DNA from: Natrialbaceae archaeon
GTDB taxonomy: Archaea > Halobacteriota > Halobacteria > Halobacteriales > Natrialbaceae
Length of the DNA stretch: 23,312 bases
Assembly (NCBI GenBank): GCA_003552885.1
Contig: PUPA01000245.1
Location: 1 to 23,312, forward strand
Direction of reading: 5' to 3'
This document shows positions 1 through 6,950 of the stretch, in pieces. Position 1 is the first letter of the stretch, and every line of letters starts with the position of its first letter. A program made the translations under genes and the position numbers. The notes below the pieces were generated by a model. The model was not told the DNA's origin. It made no database searches and saw nothing but the letters and a program-made list of their open reading frames with translations.

Positions 1-164
1 CGCAGGCCCGCGTAGAACGTGTAGGCGTCGGCGGTGAATCGCGGCGTGAAGCTGATCGCCCCCTCGTCGGGGCTCTCCTCGAAGAGCGTCGCCACCGCGT
101 CGCCGTCGCGCTCGGTCGCCGTGCGGATGGTGAACCGGTCGGCGTCCGGATCGGAGCTCGTCAT
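1..164 (-). CDS. GNAT-like N-acetyltransferase, N-terminal fragment (runs off window)
   Basis: Reading the minus strand from an ATG at 164 gives an open frame to the window edge, about 54 residues, starting MTSSDPDADRFTIRTATERD. The pattern 'FTIRTATERDGDAVATLF', followed by a short acidic loop and 'ISFTPRF', resembles the beta1-alpha1 start of GNAT-fold acetyltransferases, where 'IR.A...D...V..L' is common. The acetyl-CoA-binding motif would lie outside the window, so the assignment rests only on the N-terminus. A TATA-like box lies 25 nt upstream, supporting this start and a leaderless transcript. The gene is truncated by the window edge, not visibly broken. Confidence 0.6.
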   Translation of the reverse strand, partial: MTSSDPDADRFTIRTATERDGDAVATLFEESPDEGAISFTPRFTADAYTFYAGL

Positions 165-188
165 TGTCACCCGATCACACCGACGACA

Positions 189-194
189 CTTATA
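189..194 (-). promoter_or_regulatory. TATA box of the GNAT-like gene
   Basis: On the minus strand TATAAG lies about 25 nt upstream of the ATG at 164. This matches the usual spacing of leaderless haloarchaeal promoters. Confidence 0.5.
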
Positions 195-372
195 CTGCCG
201 GACACGGCTCCGTCGGACGGCGGTACGGTGACGTGGACGGCGGCACACACCCGGTCACGACCGTCGGCGGTCGGTCCCCGGAATCGGACCGACGGTCAGG
301 TCAGAAAGACAGTTCGGCCAGAATCCATATGTGCACGGACACGTCAGTACCTACCAGGTGGTGGCGGATAAC

Positions 373-1263
373 ATGGGCGGCGATCACCGGCGGGCGACGG
401 TCGAGCGAAACGGGACGACAGCGATACGAACCGTCCGACAGAGTGGTGACGACCGCCTCGCGATCGGTTTCGGGGTCGGCTCTCGACGATCCGGCGCGGT
501 CCGGCTCGTCGGCCGACCGTCAGAGGACAGCGACGGGTTCCCCCTCCCTGTGGGGTGTGACTGGCGTCGTGGCCCCGGGTGGGTCAAAGGGGACGGCCGC
601 GAGACGACCGGCCACGCGTTCGCCCTCCCCGGACCGGAGACCGCGCTCTGTCGCCTCGAGGAGCCGGTCGTCTCCGCCGACGGCCGCCGCGTCGTCGCCG
701 ACGGCGGGTTCGACTTCCCGGAGACGACCGACGGGGAGGAGTCGCCGACGGGCGGGAAGGGGCGACCGACGGAAAACGGGGAGCAACCGGCCGTAGCCGG
801 CGGGTTCGAGGGCGTCCGAACCCGGCCCGAAGCCCTCGAGATCGACGAGTGGCTCGATCACCCCGAGTACGTCGAGTTCCTCGAGAGCTTCGGGGAGCTG
901 TCGGCGCCGGACGACGAACTCGACCTGACCGATCTGCTCGGTGACGAACCGGTGGACACGGACGCAAGCGGTTCGCCCACCCCGGAGGACGGCTCCACGA
1001 CCGGCGAGTTCGAACTCGCAGCCCTCGCATCGCGGTTCCGGGCGCTCGCGGCTTACACCGACGGGCTGGAGGCGTTCGTCGACGGCAACGTCGCCGCCGA
1101 GGAGCTGCTCGCGGAGGTCCGGGAGGAACAGACGCGGCTCCGCGAGGAGCTAGAGGCGCTGTCGGCGAGTCAGTCCGCACGGGCCGACCGGCTCGACGCC
1201 CTCGAGTCCGAAGTCGAGGCGATGGCCTCACGCTGGGAGCGCCTCGACGAGCTGTTCCGGTGA
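373..1263 (+). CDS. Hypothetical acidic protein with C-terminal coiled coil
   Basis: About 296 residues from the ATG at 373. An in-frame GTG at 331 would add 14 residues that look non-coding in composition, so I prefer 373, although neither start has a convincing TATA box. The N-terminal ~110 residues are basic/mixed with a 'GCDWRRGPGWVKGDGRETTGHAF' type segment that may be a small beta domain. The middle is a glycine- and acid-rich linker. A short helical segment follows (DEWLDHPEYVEFLESF). The last ~85 residues are an uninterrupted heptad-like coiled coil rich in Leu, Glu and Arg (AEELLAEVREEQTRLREELE), suggesting oligomerisation or a scaffold role. No catalytic motif or membrane segment is visible. 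I do not recognise the family. It converges with the small membrane-protein gene, with only 13 nt between stops. Confidence 0.75.
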   Translation: MGGDHRRATVERNGTTAIRTVRQSGDDRLAIGFGVGSRRSGAVRLVGRPSEDSDGFPLPVGCDWRRGPGWVKGDGRETTGHAFALPGPETALCRLEEPVVSADGRRVVADGGFDFPETTDGEESPTGGKGRPTENGEQPAVAGGFEGVRTRPEALEIDEWLDHPEYVEFLESFGELSAPDDELDLTDLLGDEPVDTDASGSPTPEDGSTTGEFELAALASRFRALAAYTDGLEAFVDGNVAAEELLAEVREEQTRLREELEALSASQSARADRLDALESEVEAMASRWERLDELFR

Positions 1264-1276
1264 CGGTCCACCCGTC

Positions 1277-1582
1277 TCAGGGGCGGGTCGTCGCCCAGAC
1301 GGCCGTGATCGCGAGTACGACCGCGGGGAGCAGGGGGAAGACGATCAGCGCGAACAGGTAGCCGTAGGCCCCCGGCGGGTAGAGGTAGATGGCGAGCGGC
1401 GAGACGACGAAGGCGACGAAGACGACCGCGAGCAGCGTCCAGCCGCGCCAGTCGAACTCCCGGTCGACGTCGGCGGGATGGACCGGTCCCTCGCTACCCT
1501 CGTCGTCGGTTCGGTCGGGGTCGTGGACGTATCCGCCCTCGTCGTCCGGGCTCACGGTCGACCGTTTCGATTCCGTGGACAT
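1277..1582 (-). CDS. Small membrane protein with two transmembrane segments
   Basis: 101 residues from the ATG at 1582. A longer in-frame start near 1669 adds an Arg-rich stretch unlike haloarchaeal coding sequence. Residues 1-50 are hydrophilic and strongly acidic. They are followed by 'FDWRGWTLLAVVFVAFVVSP', a first hydrophobic helix, a short turn with YLYPPGAYGY, and a second helix (LFALIVFPLLPAVVLAITAV) ending in a short positive tail. This is a typical haloarchaeal two-TM small protein of unknown function, with the N-terminal acidic arm probably cytoplasmic. No promoter is obvious immediately upstream, so it may be co-transcribed from the quinone-oxidoreductase-like gene that ends at 1833. 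Confidence 0.75.
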   Translation of the reverse strand: MSTESKRSTVSPDDEGGYVHDPDRTDDEGSEGPVHPADVDREFDWRGWTLLAVVFVAFVVSPLAIYLYPPGAYGYLFALIVFPLLPAVVLAITAVWATTRP

Positions 1583-1587
1583 ATCGC

Positions 1588-1800
1588 TCACGGTCCGTCG
1601 ATCCGCGCCGTCGGGCGCCCCGCGGACGTGTCGGTCGGCCCGAGCCCACCGACCACGGGTCGCCGACATCGCCCGTCACTGGGGTTGTTCGTCGCGTCGC
1701 CGACGTCGCCCGTCGCGTCACTGACGTCGCCCGTCGCGTCACTGAGCCCGTCCGCTGCGTCGCCGACGTAACCAATCGCGTCGCCGCCGTCACCTGGCAC
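1588..1800 (-). CDS. Possible 70-aa heptapeptide-repeat protein (doubtful)
   Basis: A GTG-started minus-strand frame lies 32 nt after the stop of the upstream oxidoreductase gene and ends 5 nt before the ATG of the membrane-protein gene, so it has operon-like spacing. Residues 3-37 are five 7-residue repeats of the type GDVSDAT / GDVGDAT / GYVGDAA, acidic as expected for a haloarchaeon. The C-terminal half (PSDGRCRRPVVGG...) looks less like real protein. Because the DNA repeat unit is 21 bp, every frame across it is repetitive, and another minus frame also stays open. This may be only a shadow of a DNA repeat. Confidence 0.25.
   Translation of the reverse strand: MPGDGGDAIGYVGDAADGLSDATGDVSDATGDVGDATNNPSDGRCRRPVVGGLGPTDTSAGRPTARIDGP
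1690..1794. repeat. Five tandem 21-bp repeats
   Basis: Five consecutive 21-bp units start at 1690, 1711, 1732, 1753 and 1774. Units 1-2 differ only at three central positions (CGTCGCGTCRYYGACGTCGCC pattern) and units 4-5 are more diverged. The period is divisible by three, so any spanning frame yields a heptapeptide repeat. There are no spacers, so it is not a CRISPR array. Confidence 0.85.
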
Positions 1801-1832
1801 GTTCGCCGCGGGCCGAACCCGGTCGGGTGGCG

Positions 1833-2858
1833 TCAGTGTTTGGCGTCGGGCCGCAACACGACCTTGCCGAACCCCTCGCGGTTCTCCAGGAGCTCGTGGC
1901 CGCGTGCGGTCTCGCTCATCGGCAGCGTCGCCCGGATCGCTGGCTCGAACGTCCCGTCCCAGACGAGCTCCATCACCGTCTCGACCTGCTGGGGTGTGGC
2001 CATCGTCGAGCCGATGATCTCGAGTTGGTTCCAGAAGATCCGCGGGATGTCCGTCTCCGGTGATCCGCCGGCGGTCCCCCCGCAGGTGACCAGCCGGCCG
2101 CCCGGAGCCAGGCTCCGGATCGAGTCCCGCCAGGTCGGCTCGCCGACGTGCTCGACGACGACGTCGACGCCGCGGCCGCCGGTCTCGGCGCGCACCCAGT
2201 CGGCGAAGTTTTCCGCCTCGTAGTCGTGGACGTGGTCGGCGCCGTGGTCCTCGGCGTAGGCGAGTTTCTCCTCGCTGCTGGCGGTCGCGTACACCTCCGC
2301 GCCGGCGTGGTCGGCGATCTGGAGGGCCGCGTGGCCGACGCCGCCGCTGGCCCCGAGTACGAGCACCGACTCGCCGGGCCGAAGCGTCGCACGCTCGATC
2401 AACATCCGCCAGGCGGTCTGAAAGACCAGACAGCTCGAGCCGGCGACCTCCCAGTCGACTCCCTCGGGGACCGAGAGCAGGTTCGTCTCGGGGACGACGG
2501 CGTACTCGGCGTGGACCCCCGTCGTGTGCTCGCCGATGAGGTGGTACCCCGGATCGAGGGTGGGATCGTCGAGCTGGAGGTCGCCCACTCCCGCCGACAG
2601 CGCGACCCGGTCGCCGGGGGAGAACCGCTCGACGCCCGGGCCGACCTCGCGGACGACGCCGGCGCCGTCGCTGCCCGGCACGTGTGGAAACTCGAGGTCG
2701 AGTCCGGGCAGTCCTCGCCGGACCCAGACGTCGAGGTGATTGAGCGCGCCCGCTTCGACCTCGAAGCGGACCTCACCCCGACCGACCTCGGGCTCGGGAT
2801 GGTCGCCGTACTCGATGACGTCCGTCCCGCCGTGTGCGGTGAAGGTGACCGCTCGCAT
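1833..2858 (-). CDS. Zinc-free MDR oxidoreductase (quinone-oxidoreductase-like)
   Basis: 341 residues from the ATG at 2858 (MRAVTFTAHGG). This is a medium-chain dehydrogenase/reductase: a GroES-like domain at ~1-150, then a Rossmann domain with GASGGVG at 169-175. The Cys that binds catalytic zinc in alcohol dehydrogenases is Asn40 (LNHLDVWVRRGLPG). The GHE motif is replaced by GSD (62-64), and the four-Cys structural zinc loop is absent. These features match the NAD(P)H:quinone oxidoreductase branch rather than zinc alcohol dehydrogenases. It is expected to be a cytoplasmic NAD(P)H-dependent reductase of a quinone or activated alkene; the real substrate is unknown. An inverted repeat covers its promoter. 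It lies about 100 bp outside the direct repeat that bounds the catabolic block, so it may belong to the older chromosomal background. Confidence 0.85.
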   Translation of the reverse strand: MRAVTFTAHGGTDVIEYGDHPEPEVGRGEVRFEVEAGALNHLDVWVRRGLPGLDLEFPHVPGSDGAGVVREVGPGVERFSPGDRVALSAGVGDLQLDDPTLDPGYHLIGEHTTGVHAEYAVVPETNLLSVPEGVDWEVAGSSCLVFQTAWRMLIERATLRPGESVLVLGASGGVGHAALQIADHAGAEVYATASSEEKLAYAEDHGADHVHDYEAENFADWVRAETGGRGVDVVVEHVGEPTWRDSIRSLAPGGRLVTCGGTAGGSPETDIPRIFWNQLEIIGSTMATPQQVETVMELVWDGTFEPAIRATLPMSETARGHELLENREGFGKVVLRPDAKH

Positions 2859-2869
2859 GTGCCGATCGA

Positions 2870-2895
2870 CGGAACGTCGACACAAAACCGTTCCG
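2870..2895. promoter_or_regulatory. Inverted repeat over the oxidoreductase promoter
   Basis: CGGAACG (2870-2876) and CGTTCCG (2889-2895) are perfect 7-bp arms separated by 12 nt. They lie 12-37 nt upstream of the ATG at 2858, where the TATA/BRE and start site should be. A T-rich segment (GGTTTTGTG on minus) sits in the spacer. This fits an operator for a repressor competing with TBP/TFB. Confidence 0.45.
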
Positions 2896-2957
2896 GGGGA
2901 CCGGTCAGGACCCCAGGAGCTTCTCGAAGCCGACGAGCCGGTCGGCGGGCGGCTCAC

Positions 2958-2982
2958 CGCGTCGATCCGTCAGTCGCGGCCG
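2958..2982. repeat. 25-bp direct repeat, left copy
   Basis: The 25 bases here are identical and in the same orientation to 19736-19760. The match core reads GTCGATCCGTCAGTCGCGGC, with 3 further identical bases on the left and 2 on the right. Patchy similarity seems to continue on both sides. See the finding on the bracketed island. Confidence 0.9.
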
Positions 2983-3296
2983 CTCCCGATGGCAACCGAC
3001 CGGTCCGACCGCCGCGACGGCCCCGCGTGCTCTGGAGAAATTCGAGGCCATCCCTGACACATAGTAGCCCTCTAAATAACAGAAAAATACACTGTGCTTA
3101 TATATGTAAAAACTGGGTAAAAGATCGCGGCGCCGTTTCGAGCTACGTCTCTTACGAGAGTAAAAGACGTCAAATCGGGTGCTGCCTGGGTACACGTGAT
3201 ATCGTCCGGCTACCATTATTATAAAAAAGTTACATAAAATTATTAATAACACTTGCAGTATACTTAGTATCTACGCCCCGACTCCCTCAGACGGCG
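2983..3296. other. Intergenic region with strongly AT-rich segment
   Basis: No credible gene is seen between the left direct repeat and the E2 stop. From about 3055 to 3275 the base composition becomes strikingly AT-rich (for example CTTATATATG near 3100 and ATTATTATAAAAAAG near 3213), unlike the neighbours. It contains an imperfect hairpin at 3145-3170 and the small palindrome ATACT-T-AGTAT at 3260-3270. It probably holds the 3' end and termination of the E2 operon; the rest is unexplained. Confidence 0.7.
3145..3170. promoter_or_regulatory. Hairpin-forming inverted repeat downstream of E2
   Basis: ACGTCT-c-TTA pairs with TAA-a-AGACGT around a 6-nt loop; only one position (c/a) fails to pair. 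It lies ~125 nt past the E2 stop on the minus strand, so it could be a transcript 3'-end structure or a protein-binding site. Confidence 0.35.
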
Positions 3297-4838
3297 TCAC
3301 GAAAGCAACGACTCCGGGGCTTCGAGTCGTGATTTCACCTCCTGGAGGAAGCCGACCGCGGTCGCTCCCTCGACGACGCGGTGGTCGTAGGTCAGCGTCA
3401 GGTGCATGAACTTCCGGGGGACGACCTCGCCGTCGACGATCCCCGGTTCGTCGACGATCGCACACGTCCCGAGCACGGCAGTCTGTGGCGGATTTATCTG
3501 TGGGGTGTTGATGTACGCGCCGAGACTTCCGGCGTTCGAGACGGTGAACGTCCCGTTCTGGAGATCGTCGTGCTCGAGGGTTCCCTCGCGTGCCCCCGAG
3601 GCGAGACGACCGACCTCGCGGCTCAACCCGCGGACGGTTCGGTCGTTGGCGTCGTAGATCGTCGGAACCAGCAGGCCGTCGTCGGTGTCGACGGCGATGC
3701 CGACGTTGACGTCCTCGTAGATCCGGAGCGTCTTCGCCTCGGTCACCTCCGCGTTGAGCGTCTCGTAGTCGGGTAGCGAGCGGCCGACCGCACGGACGAC
3801 GAAGGCAGTCAACGAGACCGGAACGTCCTCGCCCCAGGCCGTCGAGAGCCGGTTGTAAAGCGCGAGTAGCTCCGTTACGTCCACCCGGGCGACCGTCGTC
3901 GTGCTCGCGTACTCGCCGGCGACCGTCCCCATCCGCTCGAACATCACGCCTCGGGCTCCAGTTATCGGCGCCTCCCGAGCGACGCGTGGCTCCGTCCGAT
4001 CCCGTTCGATCGCGGCGCCGCCGGCGTCGGAACCGGGTTCGACGGCCGACTCGACCGCCGGCTCCGCGGCCGTAGCCGACGGCTCCGTGGTGCCGCCGGC
4101 GTCGCGTTCGACGTAGTTCGTCACGTCCGCCGCCCTGACGCGGTCGGTTCCCGCGGCGTCGGCGACCGCCTCGAGGGACACCCCGTAGTTCGCGGCGAGG
4201 GTGCGGGCCCACGGCGAGCCGAGGACGTCCCCCTCCGGGTTCGGGACGGGTTCGACGACGAGCTCGTCGGCGTCCGGGGCCGGTCCGTCCTCTGTCGGCG
4301 GGTTCGATCCCGCGGCGACGGCCTCGACGGCGGCGGGCGTGAGCCGCCGAGCGCCCGTCTCCGCGGCGACGGCCGAAAGCGAGACGCCGTGCTCGCGGGC
4401 GAGCCGGCGCGTCGACGGCGCCGCGCGGAAAGGTCCCGGGTCGGGTTCGACGCCGGTCGAGCCCGAGCGACCGGGGCCTCGTCCGGCATCGACCGATTCC
4501 GGCCGGTCCGATCCCGTCTCGCCGGCGCGCGTCCCGACGCCCTCGCCTGACGCCGTACCGACGTCCTCGCCCGACACCGTCCCGGCGTCGGTGGATCCGT
4601 CACTCTCCTCGCCGATCCGACCGAGTTCGGTTCCGACGGGGACCGTCTCGCCAGCCTCGACCGCCCGTTCGAGGAGGACGCCGTCCTCGCTCGCGGTGAT
4701 CTCGCTGGTCATCTTCTCCGATTCGAAGAGGACGACGGGCTCCCCCGCGGAGACGGGCTCGCCCTCCGCCACGAGCCACTCGACGACGGTCCCCTCCTCC
4801 ATCGTCTTGCCGCCTTTGGGCAGTGTGAGCCGCTGCAT
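3297..4838 (-). CDS. 2-oxoacid/acetoin dehydrogenase E2 (dihydrolipoamide acyltransferase)
   Basis: 513 residues from the ATG at 4838, two nt after the E1beta stop. E2 transfers the acyl group made by E1 from lipoyl-lysine to CoA and forms the core of the complex. Residues 1-75 are a lipoyl domain with the lipoylated lysine at 42 (FESEKMTSEI). A Gly/Ser/Thr/Glu linker follows. Then come two segments that look like peripheral subunit-binding domains, at ~138-174 (APSTRRLAREHGVSL) and ~207-243 (GSPWARTLAANYGVSL). Most E2s have one, and both here lack the usual GTGxxGR turn. The acyltransferase domain spans ~285-513. Its active-site motif reads DHRVVEG (His486), with Glu490 where HRxxDG normally has Asp. 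It is last in the E1alpha-E1beta-E2 operon. The acyl substrate cannot be read from sequence. Confidence 0.92.
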   Translation of the reverse strand: MQRLTLPKGGKTMEEGTVVEWLVAEGEPVSAGEPVVLFESEKMTSEITASEDGVLLERAVEAGETVPVGTELGRIGEESDGSTDAGTVSGEDVGTASGEGVGTRAGETGSDRPESVDAGRGPGRSGSTGVEPDPGPFRAAPSTRRLAREHGVSLSAVAAETGARRLTPAAVEAVAAGSNPPTEDGPAPDADELVVEPVPNPEGDVLGSPWARTLAANYGVSLEAVADAAGTDRVRAADVTNYVERDAGGTTEPSATAAEPAVESAVEPGSDAGGAAIERDRTEPRVAREAPITGARGVMFERMGTVAGEYASTTTVARVDVTELLALYNRLSTAWGEDVPVSLTAFVVRAVGRSLPDYETLNAEVTEAKTLRIYEDVNVGIAVDTDDGLLVPTIYDANDRTVRGLSREVGRLASGAREGTLEHDDLQNGTFTVSNAGSLGAYINTPQINPPQTAVLGTCAIVDEPGIVDGEVVPRKFMHLTLTYDHRVVEGATAVGFLQEVKSRLEAPESLLS

Positions 4839-4840
4839 AC

Positions 4841-5818
4841 TCACTCCCCCAGCGTGTTCCGGACGGCCGCGATCACGTCGTCCTCGTCGGGCAGGTACGC
4901 CTCCTCTAGGTTCTCGGCGAACGGGACGGGGGTAAACGGCGCACCCACCCGCTCGATCGGCGCGTCGAGGTGAAACAGCGCCTCCTCGGCGACCTCGGCG
5001 GCGATCTCCCCGCCGAAGCCGCCGAACGTGGCCGCCTCGTGGACGACGACGAGCCGGTGGGTCTTTCGCACCGAGTCGAAGATCGGCTCCTTGTCGAGTG
5101 GCACGACGGTCCGCGGGTCGATCACCTCGACGTCGATCCCTTCGGTCGCGAGTCGATCGGCCGCCGCGAGGGCGACGTCGACCATCCCGCCGATGGCGAC
5201 GACCGTCACGTCCTCGCCTTCCCGCTTGCGGTCGCTCCGACAGAGCGGGACGGTGTACCCTCCGTTGGGGACCTCGCCTTCGGTCTCGTAGCGCAGTTTG
5301 TTCTCGAGGAAGATCACGGGGTCGTCGTCCCGGATCGCGGCCTTCAACAGCCCCTTGTAGTCGTGAGGGGTCGACGGAGCGACGAGCTTGATCCCCGGGA
5401 CGTTCTGGAACCACGCGATTGGGCTCTGGCTGTGGTGGAGGCCGAACTGGTCGCCGGCGCCGTAGTTGGTCCGGACGACCAGCGGGACGCTCGTCCCGTC
5501 GCCGTAGTTGAAGTGCATCTTCGCGGCGTAGTTCGTGAGGTGATCGGCGACAATCGCCAGGAAGTCCCCGAACATGATCTCGACGACCGGACGGGTTCCG
5601 GTCAGCGCCGCGCCGACCGCCGTGCCACCCAGGGTCGTCTCCGACAGCGGCGTGTCGAAGACCCGCTCCTCTCCGAACCGCTCTTGTAGGCCCGCGGTGA
5701 CCTGGTAGAGGCCGCCGTAGTCCGCGACGTCCTCGCCGTAGAGGAACACCCGCTCGTCCCGTTCGAGCTCCTCGGCCAGCGCCTGGTTGATGCTCTCTCT
5801 GACGGTGAGTTCGCTCAC
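4841..5818 (-). CDS. 2-oxoacid/acetoin dehydrogenase E1 subunit beta
   Basis: 325 residues, with a GTG start at 5818 overlapping the E1alpha stop by four bases (GTGA). It is the pyrimidine-binding half of the thiamine-diphosphate E1 heterotetramer. The N-terminus (LTVRESINQALAEELERD) and 'FLYGEDVADYGGLY' are typical of the family. Glu60 in 'DTPLSETTLGG' corresponds to the Glu that contacts thiamine N1'. 'FGLHHSQSP' (His128-His129) is the conserved active-site region. The C-terminal transketolase domain has 'IDPRTVVPLD' and 'VVHEAATFGGFGGEIAAE'. Length matches PdhB/AcoB/BkdB proteins. The sequence does not clearly separate pyruvate-, branched-chain- or acetoin-specific types. The missing E3 and the nearby diol-type dehydrogenases make an acetoin-like role possible. 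Confidence 0.92.
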   Translation of the reverse strand: MSELTVRESINQALAEELERDERVFLYGEDVADYGGLYQVTAGLQERFGEERVFDTPLSETTLGGTAVGAALTGTRPVVEIMFGDFLAIVADHLTNYAAKMHFNYGDGTSVPLVVRTNYGAGDQFGLHHSQSPIAWFQNVPGIKLVAPSTPHDYKGLLKAAIRDDDPVIFLENKLRYETEGEVPNGGYTVPLCRSDRKREGEDVTVVAIGGMVDVALAAADRLATEGIDVEVIDPRTVVPLDKEPIFDSVRKTHRLVVVHEAATFGGFGGEIAAEVAEEALFHLDAPIERVGAPFTPVPFAENLEEAYLPDEDDVIAAVRNTLGE

Positions 5819-6801
5819 CGGACGACACCCCCGTCGCGGTCGACCTCGACGTCCGCATACACCTGGTACATGGCCTCTTCGGGGGGAAGCGGATCCTCCC
5901 GGGCGAACTGAAAGGCTGCCTCGACGTCAGCCCGGATCGACGCGTCGGCGTCCTCGAGCCACCCCTCGTCGACGATGCCCTCCTCGAGCAGCCGGTCGCG
6001 GTAGATCGTTACCGGATCCCGCGCCTTCCAGCGTTCGATCTCCGCCTCGTCGCGTCGCTCCGGGATGACCTCCGCGTGAGGGCGGTAGCGGTAGGTCTTC
6101 ATTTCGAGCAGCGTCGGTCCGTCGCCAGCTCTGGCCCGTTCGGCCGCCTCAGCGGTCGCCGCGATCACCTCGTCGGCGTCCTGTCCGTCGACGACCGACG
6201 AAGGCAGGTCGTGGCCCGCGAACTCGATCAGGTCCTCCTCGACGGCCGCCACCTGTCCGATCGGCGTCTCCTCGGTCCAGCCGTTGTTCTCGATGACGAA
6301 GACGACCGGCAGATCCTCGACGGCGGCGTAGTTCAACGCGGTGTGAAACTCCCCGCGGGTCGTCGCCCCGTCGCCGAAAAAGACCGTCGAGACGCGATCG
6401 TTCCCGAGCTGACGGCTGCTCAGACCCGCGCCGACGGCGACGTTCAGGTGGCTGCCTACCATCCCCGTCGTCCCGAGGATGGCCCGTTCGGTCGATCCCA
6501 TGTGGTGTTGGGTCGTCCGTCCCTCGGACGGGCCCGATCGGGTGCCGTACATCCCGGCGACCACTTCCTCCAGGGGAACGCGCATGAGGATCGGCGCGCG
6601 CGTCCGCAGGGAGGGAGCGATCCAGTCGTCCTCCTCGAGGGCGTAGGTCGCGCCGACGCCGACGGCCTCTTGGCCGATACTCAGGTGTGGGAGTTCCGGG
6701 ACGCCGCCCGACTCGTAGGCCTCGAGGACCGCCTCCTCGAACCGACGGGTCAATAGAAGCGACTCGTAGACCTCCGTTCGTCGCTCGTCGGTGAGCTCCA
6801 T
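5815..6801 (-). CDS. 2-oxoacid/acetoin dehydrogenase E1 subunit alpha
   Basis: 328 residues from the ATG at 6801. An in-frame GTG at 6816 would add five residues, but the ATG better fits a TATA-like TTAATA about 32 nt upstream. It binds thiamine diphosphate-Mg and starts decarboxylation or cleavage of the substrate. The diphosphate motif GDG (143-145) ... ENN (171-173) is intact ('FFGDGATTRGEFHTALN' and 'VIENNGW'). 'LSIGQEAVGVG' near 41-50 and 'TTQHHMGS' near 96-103 are family hallmarks. The C-terminal 'YRYRPHAEVIPERRDEAEIERW' is the usual substrate-channel region. It is the first gene of a three-gene operon and shares a four-base overlap with E1beta. A set of palindromic GCGGACG half-sites lies directly upstream. 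Confidence 0.93.
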   Translation of the reverse strand: MELTDERRTEVYESLLLTRRFEEAVLEAYESGGVPELPHLSIGQEAVGVGATYALEEDDWIAPSLRTRAPILMRVPLEEVVAGMYGTRSGPSEGRTTQHHMGSTERAILGTTGMVGSHLNVAVGAGLSSRQLGNDRVSTVFFGDGATTRGEFHTALNYAAVEDLPVVFVIENNGWTEETPIGQVAAVEEDLIEFAGHDLPSSVVDGQDADEVIAATAEAAERARAGDGPTLLEMKTYRYRPHAEVIPERRDEAEIERWKARDPVTIYRDRLLEEGIVDEGWLEDADASIRADVEAAFQFAREDPLPPEEAMYQVYADVEVDRDGGVVR

Positions 6802-6823
6802 GATGTGTGCTCGCACGTCGTTC

Positions 6824-6855
6824 GCGGACGGGTATTAACGTTCCTGTACGTCCGC
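6824..6855 (-). promoter_or_regulatory. E1alpha promoter with flanking inverted half-sites
   Basis: TTAATA on the minus strand (about 6833-6838) is the likely TATA element of the E1/E2 operon. It is bracketed by GCGGACG (6824-6830) and CGTCCGC (6849-6855), a perfect 7-bp inverted repeat with 18 nt between. The same half-sites recur in the larger palindrome at 6883-6900. Confidence 0.5.
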
Positions 6856-6879
6856 CGGGGTAGCTGGCGGGGATCGGCG

Positions 6880-6903
6880 TCGGTCGCGGACGTCCGCGAC
6901 GGA
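6880..6903. promoter_or_regulatory. Perfect 18-bp palindrome upstream of the E1/E2 operon
   Basis: GTCGCGGACGTCCGCGAC (6883-6900) equals its own reverse complement. Beyond one mismatched pair, TC and GA continue the symmetry to 24 bp. It lies ~80-100 nt upstream of E1alpha and ~50 nt past the glycerol-dehydrogenase stop. It contains the GCGGACG / CGTCCGC half-sites seen around the promoter, so an operator is favoured. A termination hairpin for the upstream operon is the alternative, though no T-run follows. Confidence 0.5.
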
Positions 6904-6950
6904 AGACGACGGGCGGGGAGGTTGGACGGAAGACGGTACACGGTGGCCGC

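Noticed and set aside
1690..1794. Possible CRISPR array
   Set aside because: The 21-bp units are directly adjacent, with no spacers.
2148..3224. 358-residue plus-strand frame opposite the oxidoreductase gene
   Set aside because: It is antisense to a well-supported dehydrogenase and its tail runs through the AT-rich intergenic DNA. No family motif is seen.
2905..3252. 115-residue minus-strand frame across the AT-rich gap
   Set aside because: Hydrophobic/basic and poorly haloarchaeal in composition. It spans the direct repeat and lacks any recognisable motif, although its short C-terminal tail looks protein-like.
3055..3275. Possible insertion-sequence remnant
   Set aside because: No transposase-like frame, no terminal inverted repeats and no short target duplication could be identified; kept only as an unexplained AT-rich tract.
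3297..5858. An 853-residue open frame covering E2 and the whole E1beta region, suggesting an E1-E2 fusion
   Set aside because: Upstream of 4838 the frame is Arg-rich and out of frame with the clear E1beta protein. E1beta has its own stop two nt before the E2 ATG, so this is an open shadow frame in GC-rich DNA.
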